From Mageeibacillus sp. UBA5734 (lineage in GTDB: Bacteria; Bacillota; Clostridia; Saccharofermentanales; UBA5734), in assembly GCA_002419365.1 (NCBI GenBank), contig DIGA01000079.1:1-30739 (forward strand): DNA of 30,739 bases, read 5' to 3'. Numbering within the stretch: the first letter of the stretch is position 1; every line of letters starts with the position of its first letter. The notes under the pieces were generated by a model that had not been told where the DNA came from, ran no database searches, and was given only the letters and a program-made list of their open reading frames with translations. A program made the position numbers and the translations under genes. Below, one piece after another: positions 1 through 6,826 of this stretch.

Positions 1-130
1 ACCGAGAACTACTTTACACTAACTTCAGCCGCGCCACTTCACGCGTCGCTTTCAGGCCCGGAATTTTTCTGTTAGAATTTAAAGCGGCTTCGCACCATTT
101 ACGTCAATCTGATGAACCGGAGGTCTCACG

Positions 131-808
131 ATGAAAACAAGTGATCTGCAGGTCAAGAACCTGTTTGACCTGACCCAGACTCTGGCCGCGCCCTGGCTGG
201 AACAGATCCAGTATCCCTGGGAAATTCTGTCGAACATCAAATCCCTGATCCTGGAACTTGGGGCCGGTCTGCCCAAAAGCGACTATGAGCAGGTCGCCGA
301 ACACATCTGGATCGCCAAGGATGCCCTCGTTGCTCCTTCTGCTACCCTGAATGGTCCTCTGATCATCGGCCATGAAACCGAAGTCCGCCATTGTGCTTAC
401 CTCCGCGGCAATGCGCTCATTGGCGATGGGTGTGTCGTCGGTAATTCCACCGAGTTGAAAAATGTGATCCTGATGAATCAGGTCCAGGTCCCTCACTACA
501 ATTATGTCGGAGACTCTGTGCTCGGTTTCAAAGCCCATATGGGTGCAGGGTCGATCACATCCAATGTCAAGTCAGACAAGTCCCTGGTCACCGTCCGGAT
601 TGGTGAGGAAAAACTGGAAACAGGACTGAAGAAATTCGGTGCGATCCTGGGTGACAAAGTCGAGATCGGTTGCAACAGTGTCCTGAATCCAGGATCCATT
701 GTCGGCCGGTCCAGCCATGTCTACCCGCTTTCCATGGTCCGGGGAATCGTACCCCCGAACAGCATCTACAAGACAGCCGGGGAAATTGTCACCCGTGTGA
801 TTCTCTAA
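131..808 (+). CDS. Left-handed beta-helix (hexapeptide-repeat) nucleotidyl/acyltransferase-like protein
   Basis: The 225-residue product has a helical N-terminus (about residues 1-60). A run of hexapeptide-type turns follows to the C-terminus, with [LIV]-G-x4-type repeats such as LIIGHE, LIGDGCVV, ILGDKVEIG and SIVGRS. This is the left-handed beta-helix fold of the acetyltransferase half of GlmU. There is no N-terminal pyrophosphorylase domain (no GxGxRM-type motif), so the common label UDP-N-acetylglucosamine pyrophosphorylase is probably only a fold name. Stand-alone proteins of this kind are widespread in Clostridia and their substrate is not established. The ATG start is supported by a GGAGGT site 7 bases upstream. 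The gene ends in a 2-base overlap with the convergent pseudouridine synthase gene. Confidence 0.8.
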   Translation: MKTSDLQVKNLFDLTQTLAAPWLEQIQYPWEILSNIKSLILELGAGLPKSDYEQVAEHIWIAKDALVAPSATLNGPLIIGHETEVRHCAYLRGNALIGDGCVVGNSTELKNVILMNQVQVPHYNYVGDSVLGFKAHMGAGSITSNVKSDKSLVTVRIGEEKLETGLKKFGAILGDKVEIGCNSVLNPGSIVGRSSHVYPLSMVRGIVPPNSIYKTAGEIVTRVIL

Positions 809-1533
809 GGTTTGAGTGTTGCGCGAAAATACGACCAGGGCGGTGTATCCGGTGGGTTGATGGAGAAATCCAAAAGCTCATCCCTGGTCGGATGTTTGAA
901 GGTCAAACGATACGCAAAAAGGGCAAGGTCCATCTGGACCTTGTTTTTTTGTCTGTCAACATAGGCAGCCGGTCCATATCGCTGGTCACCCAGCAACGGC
1001 CAGCCGCGGGAGGCAAACTGGACCCGGATCTGGTGGCTGCGCCCTGTGCCCAGTGTGATGTGCACCAGGGAACACTGTCGTTCAGGATCAGTTGCAACCA
1101 CTTCATAGTCCAGAAAAGCCTGCTGTCCCTTCCCTGCTTCCACCACACGGACCAGATTGGTCTGGCGGTTCTTTTCCAGATGGTCTTCCAGCCGGCCAGC
1201 CATAGGTGCAGGATAGCCCTGGACGACGGCAAGATACTGCTTGCCCAGCTGATGCGTCCGGACTTGTTCTGACAGGCGCGACGCGGCTTTGGAAGTCCGC
1301 GCAAAAACCATCAGGCCGGAAACCGGCTGGTCCAGGCGATGGACCAGGCCGAGAAAAACGGCCCCGGGTTTCTGGTAACGCCGCTTGATATCGTTTTTAA
1401 GCAAGGTCAGAAGATCTGGTTTGCCGGTGTCATCGGCCTGGGACAAGATACCGGCTGGCTTTTTAACGACCAGAACATGATTGTCCTCATAGAGGATCTC
1501 CAGGGGTTGGTCTGGTTCCATCAAGGTTCCCAT
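805..1533 (-). CDS. RluA-family RNA pseudouridine synthase
   Basis: This 242-residue cytoplasmic enzyme should isomerise specific uridines in rRNA or tRNA to pseudouridine. The family signature HRLDQPVSG places the catalytic Asp at residue 68. The RluA/RluC/RluD core follows, including a GRSHQIRVQ motif near residue 165 and a KKPAG motif at residues 24-28. There is no N-terminal S4 domain, so it belongs to the short RluA-like class, and its exact target cannot be named. An alternative ATG at 1521 sits directly on the TGA of the upstream methyltransferase gene (TGATG), so translation is probably coupled to it. Either start leaves the domain intact. The two genes look like a small rRNA-modification operon. 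Confidence 0.88.
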   Translation of the reverse strand: MGTLMEPDQPLEILYEDNHVLVVKKPAGILSQADDTGKPDLLTLLKNDIKRRYQKPGAVFLGLVHRLDQPVSGLMVFARTSKAASRLSEQVRTHQLGKQYLAVVQGYPAPMAGRLEDHLEKNRQTNLVRVVEAGKGQQAFLDYEVVATDPERQCSLVHITLGTGRSHQIRVQFASRGWPLLGDQRYGPAAYVDRQKNKVQMDLALFAYRLTFKHPTRDELLDFSINPPDTPPWSYFRATLKP

Positions 1534-2396
1534 CGCCCCGTTGCACCACAGGGCAAAATCAGTTCCCTTTGTGTTGCCGGTAGTCCGAGTTCTTCGGCTT
1601 CGACCCTGCCACCAAAGCGCGGCCGGATGACCAGGCTGAGAATGTCACGCAAGACGAGTGGTGCCAGACCCGTCGTGTAAGAATTGACCAGAAAGAACAG
1701 AGGCTGGTCGGACAAGAGCTGGCTGGTCTTTTCGATCAGGCCGTAAAGGGCGTCTTCAAGTTTCCAGAGCTCACCGGCAGGCCCACGGCCATAGGAAGGC
1801 GGATCCATGATGATACCCTCGTATGTGCGCCCACGCCGGATCTCCCTTTCAACAAACTTCTGGACATCGTCGGCCAGGCAGCGGACCAGACGGTCCTGGA
1901 GGCCGCTTTCTGCCAAGTTCTCCCTGGCACGGGCGTTCATGCCCTTGGACGCATCGACATGGACGACTTCCGTAGCCCCTGCTGCACTGCAAGCCACTGA
2001 TGCTGCACCGGTATAGGCAAACAGATTCAGGATCCGGGCTTCCCTTCCAGCCAGACGTGCTGTTACAATCCGCTCGGTACAGTAATCCCAGTTCGCAGCC
2101 TGCTCAGGAAACAATCCGGTGTGCTTGAACCCAGTTGGTTCAATCACAAAAGACAAGGGCGCCTGGATACCAGGATATTGGATGACCCACTGGCGGGGAT
2201 GGGATCGATTGGCTTGCCAGTGGCCGCCACCGGAGGAGCTTCTGATGTAGCGGGCATCTGGTTTCGGCCAGTGACCGTGGGGCCAGATCGCCTGGGGATC
2301 CGGCCGCTGGAGAATCACATCCCCCCAGCGCTCAAGCTTGTCACCGTCGCCGGCATCCAGCAATTCATAGTCAAGCCATCGGTCAGAAAGATACAT
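1521..2396 (-). CDS. RlmI-like class I SAM-dependent rRNA methyltransferase
   Basis: The product (291 residues) is a Rossmann-fold methyltransferase of the RlmI/RlmK-like family. The SAM-binding motif I is seen as LNLFAYTGAASVACSAAGA, motif II as VVHVDAS, and the motif IV substrate/catalytic loop as IIMDPPSYGRG. Characterised relatives methylate 23S rRNA at a cytosine C5 or guanine N2. This copy is shorter than E. coli RlmI (about 396) and shows no clear N-terminal PUA domain, so the site it modifies is unknown. The ATG start has an AGGTGA site 4 bases upstream. It is first in a two-gene minus-strand unit with the pseudouridine synthase, which overlaps its 3' end. Confidence 0.85.
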   Translation of the reverse strand: MYLSDRWLDYELLDAGDGDKLERWGDVILQRPDPQAIWPHGHWPKPDARYIRSSSGGGHWQANRSHPRQWVIQYPGIQAPLSFVIEPTGFKHTGLFPEQAANWDYCTERIVTARLAGREARILNLFAYTGAASVACSAAGATEVVHVDASKGMNARARENLAESGLQDRLVRCLADDVQKFVEREIRRGRTYEGIIMDPPSYGRGPAGELWKLEDALYGLIEKTSQLLSDQPLFFLVNSYTTGLAPLVLRDILSLVIRPRFGGRVEAEELGLPATQRELILPCGATGRWEP

Positions 2397-2424
2397 ACGT
2401 CACCTGCACAATTTAGATTGCGTT

Positions 2425-2433
2425 ATTATAACA
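2425..2433 (-). promoter_or_regulatory. Extended -10 promoter of the methyltransferase / pseudouridine synthase unit
   Basis: On the minus strand the sequence reads TGTTATAAT, a perfect -10 hexamer with the extended TGn element, 29 bases before the methyltransferase ATG. No good -35 is visible at the proper distance, as is usual for extended -10 promoters. Confidence 0.5.
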
Positions 2434-2542
2434 CGGTCGACACGCAAATGTTGTCCAGCCTTCACAAACCATTCACATCCGGCAGATAAACTGGGAACTA
2501 GGGATCACAGGTTCATCCACCCCTGTGAGAAAGGATAGGATC

Positions 2543-2941
2543 ATGGTACTGGTTTGTGTAACAGATCAGGATGCGTGTGATCGTCTGATATTTGCCGGCA
2601 GGAAGCTGGCAACGATCGAACACCTCGAACTCAAGGTCATCACCGTCCGGCCGCATCATATCCAGGCAGGACTGGCGGGTGACAACCTCGAATACCTCTT
2701 CTCGATTTCCAAGCAGCTGGACGCTGAAATGATTGTCCTATTCCATGATTATGCACCGGAGGCAGTTGCGAATTTCATCCAGAACAACGATACTCATTAT
2801 GTGATCGTCGGCATGCCACCCGATCCGGACCAGAGTGTCTTCATCCATGAACTTGAATCAACGTTCCCGGAAATCCCGGTGATCAGCATCAATGAGCATG
2901 GATCCCTGCAGCTTGTCAGGGTCAACGATGAACTTTTCTGA
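2543..2941 (+). CDS. Small universal-stress-protein-like (KdpD/UspA-type) domain protein
   Basis: This 132-residue soluble protein opens with VLVCVTDQDACDRLIFAG. That resembles the first strand and loop of the UspA-like domain found in the C-terminal half of KdpD and in stand-alone USPs. Alternating hydrophobic strands fit a Rossmann-like fold (VITVRP, MIVLFHD, YVIVGMP). A clear Gly-rich ATP loop (G2xG9xG[ST]) is not visible, so nucleotide binding is uncertain. The ATG at 2543 is preferred over an in-frame GTG at 2525 because AGGATAGG lies just ahead of it. The gene lies 58 bases before an RluF-type synthase on the same strand and may be co-transcribed. Function is unknown. Confidence 0.6.
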   Translation: MVLVCVTDQDACDRLIFAGRKLATIEHLELKVITVRPHHIQAGLAGDNLEYLFSISKQLDAEMIVLFHDYAPEAVANFIQNNDTHYVIVGMPPDPDQSVFIHELESTFPEIPVISINEHGSLQLVRVNDELF

Positions 2942-2999
2942 ACCCTGACCGACCGCGTGGCACGCACAAACACAACGGCGATCGGACTGGAGTTCTTGT

Positions 3000-3749
3000 T
3001 TGGAGCATTTGGAACCATCAGCCCTGGATGAACATGAAGTGGCTGGAACCAGGATCAATAAATACCTGGCTGATACAGGATATTGCAGCCGTCGCGAAGC
3101 AGACCGCCTGATCGCTGAAGGTCTGGTTACCATTGATGATGCGGTCGCTCTGGTTGGCAGCCGCGTTTTGCCTGGCCAGACTGTACGGGTCAAGGGAGAA
3201 CCTGTTCTCCCGGACGATGATCTGGTCTATCTGGCTCTCTACAAGCCGATCGGAATCACTACGACAACTGATTTGCGCCGGGGAGACAACATCATTGATT
3301 TCCTTGGTTATCCGAAACGAGTCTTCCCGGTTGGCCGGCTTGACCGTGATTCGGAAGGCCTGATTTTTCTGACCAATGATGGGAACATCGTCAATAGGAT
3401 ATTGCGTGCCGGTAATCGTCATGAAAAAGAATACCGGGTCAAAGTTGATCACCCTATCACAGAAGATTTTGTCAGATCCATGATGGCTGGTGTGCCGATT
3501 CTCGATACGGTGACCTTGCCTTGCCAGGTTGTCCCGGAGTCCAGCCGTACCTTCCGCATCGTGCTGACCCAGGGATTGAACCGGCAAATCCGGCGGATGT
3601 GTGAAACGCTCGGATACAATGTTGTCCGGCTGACCCGGATCCGGATCATGCATGTCACTCTGGGCAATCTCAAGCCTGGGCAATGGCGCTATCTGACGCC
3701 TAAGGAAGTTTCAGAACTCAAACGGCTGACCCAGCATTCGCGCGGTTGA
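3000..3749 (+). CDS. rluF: RluF/RluB-type 23S rRNA pseudouridine synthase
   Basis: The 249-residue protein has an S4 RNA-binding domain at residues 16-62 (RINKYLADTGYCSRREADRLI). The RsuA/RluB/RluF catalytic domain follows, with GRLDRDSEGL carrying the catalytic Asp115. The QGLNRQIRRMCETLGY motif near residue 190 is typical of RluF, which makes pseudouridine 2604 of 23S rRNA in E. coli; RluB is the main alternative. The start is a TTG preceded by GGACTGGAG; no in-frame ATG lies before the S4 domain. The gene ends 61 bases before the end of the convergent purF, with a hairpin in the gap. Confidence 0.87.
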   Translation: MEHLEPSALDEHEVAGTRINKYLADTGYCSRREADRLIAEGLVTIDDAVALVGSRVLPGQTVRVKGEPVLPDDDLVYLALYKPIGITTTTDLRRGDNIIDFLGYPKRVFPVGRLDRDSEGLIFLTNDGNIVNRILRAGNRHEKEYRVKVDHPITEDFVRSMMAGVPILDTVTLPCQVVPESSRTFRIVLTQGLNRQIRRMCETLGYNVVRLTRIRIMHVTLGNLKPGQWRYLTPKEVSELKRLTQHSRG

Positions 3750-3776
3750 CACCTGATCTGCCTGCAACCAGGATTC

Positions 3777-3810
3777 CAGGCCCCGGACAAGGTTGTCCAA
3801 ATGGGGCCTG
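3777..3810. terminator. Nested hairpin between convergent rluF and purF
   Basis: An 8-bp outer stem (CAGGCCCC at 3777-3784 with GGGGCCTG at 3803-3810) encloses a second hairpin, GGACA/TGTCC. It fills the gap between the two convergent stop codons. There is no T-tract on either side, so it is at best a weak or factor-dependent bidirectional terminator. Confidence 0.35.
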
Positions 3811-5214
3811 TTACCGTGCCTCCATGGCATAAACAAGTCCGTTTTCAGCCGCGGGGTCCAGCGAAGGATAGTAGCCAGAAAAGCACGCATCACAGTAATG
3901 CTTCTCCTTCTCTCCCATCATTTCATGTAAGCTGTCCAGTCTGAGAAAACCGAGCGAATCAGCACCAATCATCTGGCAGATTTCGTCGAGGGTGTGACGA
4001 CGTGCCGTCAGCTGGTCTGTCGAAGGAATGTCTGTGCCAAAATAACACGGCCAGAGGAAGGGCGGTGCACTGATCCTGACGTGGACTTGTGTCGCACCTG
4101 CTTGCTTAAGCTGCTGGACGATCCGGGCACTGGTTGTCCCGCGCACAATCGAATCATCCACCATGACGACTCGTTTCCCCTCCACGCTGCTGCGTACAGG
4201 ATTGAGCTTGATCCGGACAGCATTTTCCCGCTGGCTTTGTGTTGGCTTGATAAAGGTCCTGCCGACATAGTTGTTTTTGACAAAACCTCGGACAAGCGGA
4301 ATGCCAGATGCCATGCTGTACCCCATGGCAGCATCCAGTCCAGAGTCAGGGACCCCCAGGACAATGTCAGCTTCGACAGGGTATTGTTCGGCCAGCAGGC
4401 GGCCAGCTCTGAGGCGGGCCTCATAAACACTGACCGAGTCCAATTTGCTATCTGATCGGGCAAAATAGATGTATTCAAAAATACAGTGGTGCCTGCGCCC
4501 GCGACACTGCGCCTTCAGAGATCTCATGCCGGTCTTGTCGACGACGACAATTTCTCCTGGTTCAACATCACGGATGAACGTGGCTCCAACCGTATCAAGG
4601 GCACAACTTTCACTGGCAAAAACGATCGCCTCGCCCAGTTGTCCGATGCACAACGGTCGAAAGCCCAGTGGATCGCGAGCGGCAATCAGTTTGCCACGGC
4701 TCAGGACCAACAGACAATAGGCCCCCTCCAACTGTTCCATCGTCAACGCAACCGCTTCCTCTACCGTCTCGGTCTGGGAACGGTGGCGGGCAATCAGATA
4801 GGCCATGATTTCCGAATCAATGGTTGTCTGGAAAATGGCACCCTGGTCTTCCAGCTGCTGGCGCAGCGTAACGGTATTGGAAAGATTGCCATTGTGGGCA
4901 ATAGCCAGTGTCCCTTTGCTATATCGGGTGACGAGTGGCTGGGCATTCTCCCGGACACTCTGTCCGGTGGTAGAATACCGGACATGGCCGATCGCCGACT
5001 TTCCAACCAGCGAGTCCAGAACCGGCTGGCTAAAGACATCTGAGACCAGCCCCATGTCCTTGTATACATGGACATCGCCCTGATTATTGACTGCGATGCC
5101 GCAACTTTCCTGACCGCGATGCTGTAGTGAAAAAAGTCCATAATAAGTGGCCGCAGCAGCCTCCGTTCCTTCCGGTCCGAAGATGCCAAAGACACCACAT
5201 TCTTCGTGAATCAA
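3811..5214 (-). CDS. purF: Amidophosphoribosyltransferase (glutamine PRPP amidotransferase)
   Basis: PurF catalyses the first committed step of purine synthesis, transferring glutamine amide nitrogen to PRPP. The N-terminal Ntn glutaminase domain starts at HEECGVFGIFG. Its Cys would be exposed as nucleophile after removal of a short propeptide. The C-terminal phosphoribosyltransferase domain has the PRPP loop VVMVDDSIVRGTTS. Four cysteines match the [4Fe-4S] ligands of the Bacillus enzyme (HHCIFEY, WPCYFG and CDAC), so this is the oxygen-sensitive iron-sulfur type. TTG at 5214 is chosen because GGGGAGG lies 5 bases upstream; a GTG at 5232 is also possible. At about 467 residues the length is normal. 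It stands alone here, outside any other purine gene. Confidence 0.95.
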   Translation of the reverse strand: MIHEECGVFGIFGPEGTEAAAATYYGLFSLQHRGQESCGIAVNNQGDVHVYKDMGLVSDVFSQPVLDSLVGKSAIGHVRYSTTGQSVRENAQPLVTRYSKGTLAIAHNGNLSNTVTLRQQLEDQGAIFQTTIDSEIMAYLIARHRSQTETVEEAVALTMEQLEGAYCLLVLSRGKLIAARDPLGFRPLCIGQLGEAIVFASESCALDTVGATFIRDVEPGEIVVVDKTGMRSLKAQCRGRRHHCIFEYIYFARSDSKLDSVSVYEARLRAGRLLAEQYPVEADIVLGVPDSGLDAAMGYSMASGIPLVRGFVKNNYVGRTFIKPTQSQRENAVRIKLNPVRSSVEGKRVVMVDDSIVRGTTSARIVQQLKQAGATQVHVRISAPPFLWPCYFGTDIPSTDQLTARRHTLDEICQMIGADSLGFLRLDSLHEMMGEKEKHYCDACFSGYYPSLDPAAENGLVYAMEAR

Positions 5215-5291
5215 GCTTGCCTCCCCTTGCACACGTGGGCCCTCAAGAGGTGCCCGGTCGAGCGGGATCCACCCGCTGCCTCAACAGTGCA

Positions 5292-5344
5292 AGTATCACC
5301 CATAGCGCCAAGAGTTGTCAATCCAATCCCGGACAAGCTAGAAT
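5292..5344. promoter_or_regulatory. Overlapping divergent promoters for purF and the HD-domain gene
   Basis: Rightward: TTGTCA at 5315-5320, 18-base spacer, TAGAAT at 5339-5344, leading to the HD-domain gene. Leftward: TTGACA (minus strand, 5321-5316), 18-base spacer, GATACT (5297-5292), leading to purF. The two -35 elements share the same 7 bases, so the polymerases should compete for them. Confidence 0.5.
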
Positions 5345-5376
5345 ATCAAGGAAATAGAAAGGTGGGGAAATCAATC

Positions 5377-5958
5377 ATGATCAAATCGAGAGATCAGGCC
5401 TGGGAATTAGTCAAGAAATACAATCAAAGCGAGAGTTTGCGCCGTCATGCCCTGGCGGTTGAAGGAACCATGCGAGCTCTGTCAGAGCGGTTTCCAGGTT
5501 CAAATCCGGATGAATGGGGAATGGCCGGACTCTTGCACGATCTGGACTATGAAATGTATCCGGACCAGCATTGTCATAAAGCGGCAGAACTCCTTCAAGC
5601 CGAGGGTTACGATGCGACGCTGATCCGGGCTGTCATGAGTCATGGCTTTGGAATCGTCACAGATGTAAGACCAGAAACGGATTTGGAAAAAGTACTCTAT
5701 ACCATCGATGAACTGACTGGCCTGGTCACGGCAGCTGCTTTGATGCGTCCCTCGCGGAGTGTGCTCGATCTGGAACTGAAATCCTTAAAGAAGAAATACA
5801 AGACCCCAAGCTTTGCAGCAGGAGTCGATCGATCCATCATTGAAACAGGTGCTGGTATGCTGGGCTGGACTCTGGATGATGTCCTGGAGTCAACCATTCA
5901 AGCCATGCGGACTGTCGCAGCGGAAATCGGTCTGGACGGTTCTGCTGCGATCACGTAA
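5377..5958 (+). CDS. HD-domain phosphohydrolase-like protein
   Basis: This 193-residue soluble protein has the metal-binding HD pattern: H24 (LRRHALAVEG), the H54-D55 pair (GLLHDLDYE) and D112 (YTIDELTGLV). HD proteins of this size hydrolyse phosphoester bonds in nucleotides or similar molecules with a divalent metal. Stand-alone clostridial forms are usually annotated as HDIG-domain proteins of unknown substrate. The ATG at 5377 is chosen because AGGTGGGG precedes it and the HD core begins soon after; longer in-frame forms run through the promoter region. The gene is transcribed away from purF from overlapping promoters. Confidence 0.82.
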   Translation: MIKSRDQAWELVKKYNQSESLRRHALAVEGTMRALSERFPGSNPDEWGMAGLLHDLDYEMYPDQHCHKAAELLQAEGYDATLIRAVMSHGFGIVTDVRPETDLEKVLYTIDELTGLVTAAALMRPSRSVLDLELKSLKKKYKTPSFAAGVDRSIIETGAGMLGWTLDDVLESTIQAMRTVAAEIGLDGSAAIT

Positions 5959-5961
5959 AAT

Positions 5962-5990
5962 TTCACACAATTGTAATATTTCGCTATAGT
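5962..5990 (+). promoter_or_regulatory. Sigma-A-type promoter downstream of the HD gene
   Basis: TTCACA (5962-5967, 5/6 to consensus), a 17-base spacer and TATAGT (5985-5990, 5/6) begin 4 bases after the HD-gene stop. A start near 5997 is expected. No standard-length gene follows on this strand before the terminator at 6276-6312. Confidence 0.5.
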
Positions 5991-6206
5991 GACAGGAGTA
6001 TAATGAAGTTAACCAAAGAAGTTGCCGCAGCCCCTGCACCGATTGACCCTTCGTAGAACATCCGCCTGTTTCAGAAACATCTGAAATTCGCTGCATCGAA
6101 AGTCACATCGGCCCCCCGTATGGGATTCGTGAAAGGAGCTAATGATCGCTTTTAGTCTCGAAGACCCAACACAGTTAGAAAACTGCATATTGGCCTAGAA
6201 ATTTGA

Positions 6207-6227
6207 CTTGTATTACGACAATACAAG
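6207..6227. repeat. 8-bp inverted repeat
   Basis: CTTGTATT (6207-6214) and AATACAAG (6220-6227) are perfectly complementary around a 5-base ACGAC loop. It lies about 50 bases before the terminator. It may be an RNA hairpin or a protein-binding palindrome. Confidence 0.45.
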
Positions 6228-6275
6228 AAAAGATTGGTCAGATGTGGTTGCGGCAACAAAGTCCCACAGATTAGA

Positions 6276-6312
6276 GATCCTGCTCTTCTCATCAGAGAGC
6301 AGGATCTTTTTT
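6276..6312 (+). terminator. Strong rho-independent terminator
   Basis: A perfect 11-bp stem, GATCCTGCTCT (6276-6286) with AGAGCAGGATC (6296-6306), has a 9-base loop and is followed by six T residues on the plus strand. It ends transcription from the HD gene and the internal promoter just before the convergent 95-codon gene. There is no T-run on the minus side. Confidence 0.9.
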
Positions 6313-6321
6313 GCGATTCTA

Positions 6322-6609
6322 TCAGGCGCAATGGCGAATGGGCAAGGATTCAGGATTCTGTGAATGAGCAAGCGTGTCCATGCCACACAGTGCTGTGGAA
6401 TCTGACAAACCAACAAAGAAAAATCCGGCTGGATCCCGGAGTTGAAGATCGGCACTGGCAACAGCCTGCTCGTGATGAGCTTCATGATAAACCTGTGCCA
6501 ATTGTCGATAGGCTTGCAGTTCAACCTGTTGCAAGTGTTCCAGCACCAGATACGTGACCAGTGCCAGGAGTGCAAGGCCAGCAAAGAACATTCCAGTTAA
6601 CAGTGTCAT
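6322..6609 (-). CDS. SOS-controlled 95-residue single-pass membrane protein, candidate cell-division inhibitor
   Basis: I do not recognise a named family. Residues 3-23 form one hydrophobic membrane segment (LLTGMFFAGLALLALVTYLV). A polar, His/Gln-rich stretch follows (about 25-60), then a short tail with Cys75 and Cys94. The ATG at 6609 has a GGGGGA site 8 bases upstream. What makes the gene notable is its control region: a near-consensus promoter with one perfect and one good LexA/DinR box. Small SOS-induced membrane proteins that block division are known in several phyla (YneA, DivS, SidA, ChiZ) and share little sequence. YneA has a similar size and N-terminal anchor, but this protein has no LysM domain. 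Division inhibition is therefore an inference from regulation and topology. An SOS-linked toxin or envelope protein is the alternative. Confidence 0.7.
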   Translation of the reverse strand: MTLLTGMFFAGLALLALVTYLVLEHLQQVELQAYRQLAQVYHEAHHEQAVASADLQLRDPAGFFFVGLSDSTALCGMDTLAHSQNPESLPIRHCA

Positions 6610-6624
6610 GTGAAATCCCCCTGT

Positions 6625-6638
6625 CAAACATATGTTCG
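6625..6638 (-). promoter_or_regulatory. LexA/DinR operator 1 (perfect SOS box)
   Basis: The minus strand reads CGAACATATGTTTG, matching the Firmicute SOS consensus CGAACRNRYGTTYG at all 14 positions. It lies about 8-21 bases downstream of the expected transcription start of the 95-codon gene, so bound LexA would block transcription. Confidence 0.85.
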
Positions 6639-6652
6639 GTTTAGTAATTTTT

Positions 6653-6681
6653 ATAATAAACTGCCTGGAATGGGTTGTCAA
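6653..6681 (-). promoter_or_regulatory. Near-consensus promoter of the SOS-controlled small gene
   Basis: On the minus strand TTGACA (6681-6676) and TATTAT (6658-6653) are separated by 17 bases. It is the strongest promoter match in the window and lies between the two LexA boxes. Confidence 0.85.
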
Positions 6682-6689
6682 GCCTTTTC

Positions 6690-6703
6690 CGAACTTATGT
6701 TCT
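6690..6703 (-). promoter_or_regulatory. LexA/DinR operator 2
   Basis: The plus strand reads CGAACTTATGTTCT, matching CGAACRNRYGTTYG at 12 of 14 positions. It begins 8 bases upstream of the -35 element of the small-gene promoter. With operator 1 it brackets the promoter. Confidence 0.7.
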
Positions 6704-6756
6704 CTCTGGTTGTTCACAATCGTTTGGATTGTCTGCAGGCGATTTATTTCGCACTG

Positions 6757-6792
6757 AAAAAACCTGCCCCGGCTGATCGAGCCAGGGCAGGT
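6757..6792 (-). terminator. Rho-independent terminator of the lysA-dCMP deaminase unit
   Basis: Read on the minus strand, ACCTGCCC pairs with GGGCAGGT and GGCT with AGCC around a 5-base loop, with one mismatch. A run of six T residues follows (6762-6757). It lies 35 bases after the deaminase stop and insulates the SOS-controlled gene from lysA transcription. Confidence 0.92.
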
Positions 6793-6826
6793 AGATAAGA
6801 CAGTGGGAGCGGGATGAGGGAGCCCT

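Larger units (their letters stand above)
5997..6312 (+). ncRNA. Candidate roughly 315-nt untranslated or leader-like transcript
   Basis: This is the only stretch over 300 bases without a convincing gene (5959-6321). It runs from a good promoter to a strong intrinsic terminator. Local hairpins are seen at 6069-6086 (TTTCAG/CTGAAA) and 6207-6227 (CTTGTATT/AATACAAG with loop ACGAC). Two tiny reading frames have ribosome-site-like sequences: 6003-6056 (17 residues) and 6142-6198 (18 residues, AAAGGAG 3 bases upstream). I do not recognise tmRNA, RNase P, SRP or 6S features in it. It could instead be the 3' untranslated region of the HD gene. The ends are predicted from promoter and terminator only. 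Confidence 0.3.

Noticed and set aside
3018..3683. 221-codon minus-strand frame
   Set aside because: It is antisense to the RluF-type synthase and has no recognisable domain.
6003..6056. 17-codon frame beginning MKLTKEV
   Set aside because: Its AGGAG sits at the expected transcription start, so the messenger would hardly contain a ribosome site; kept only as part of the orphan unit.
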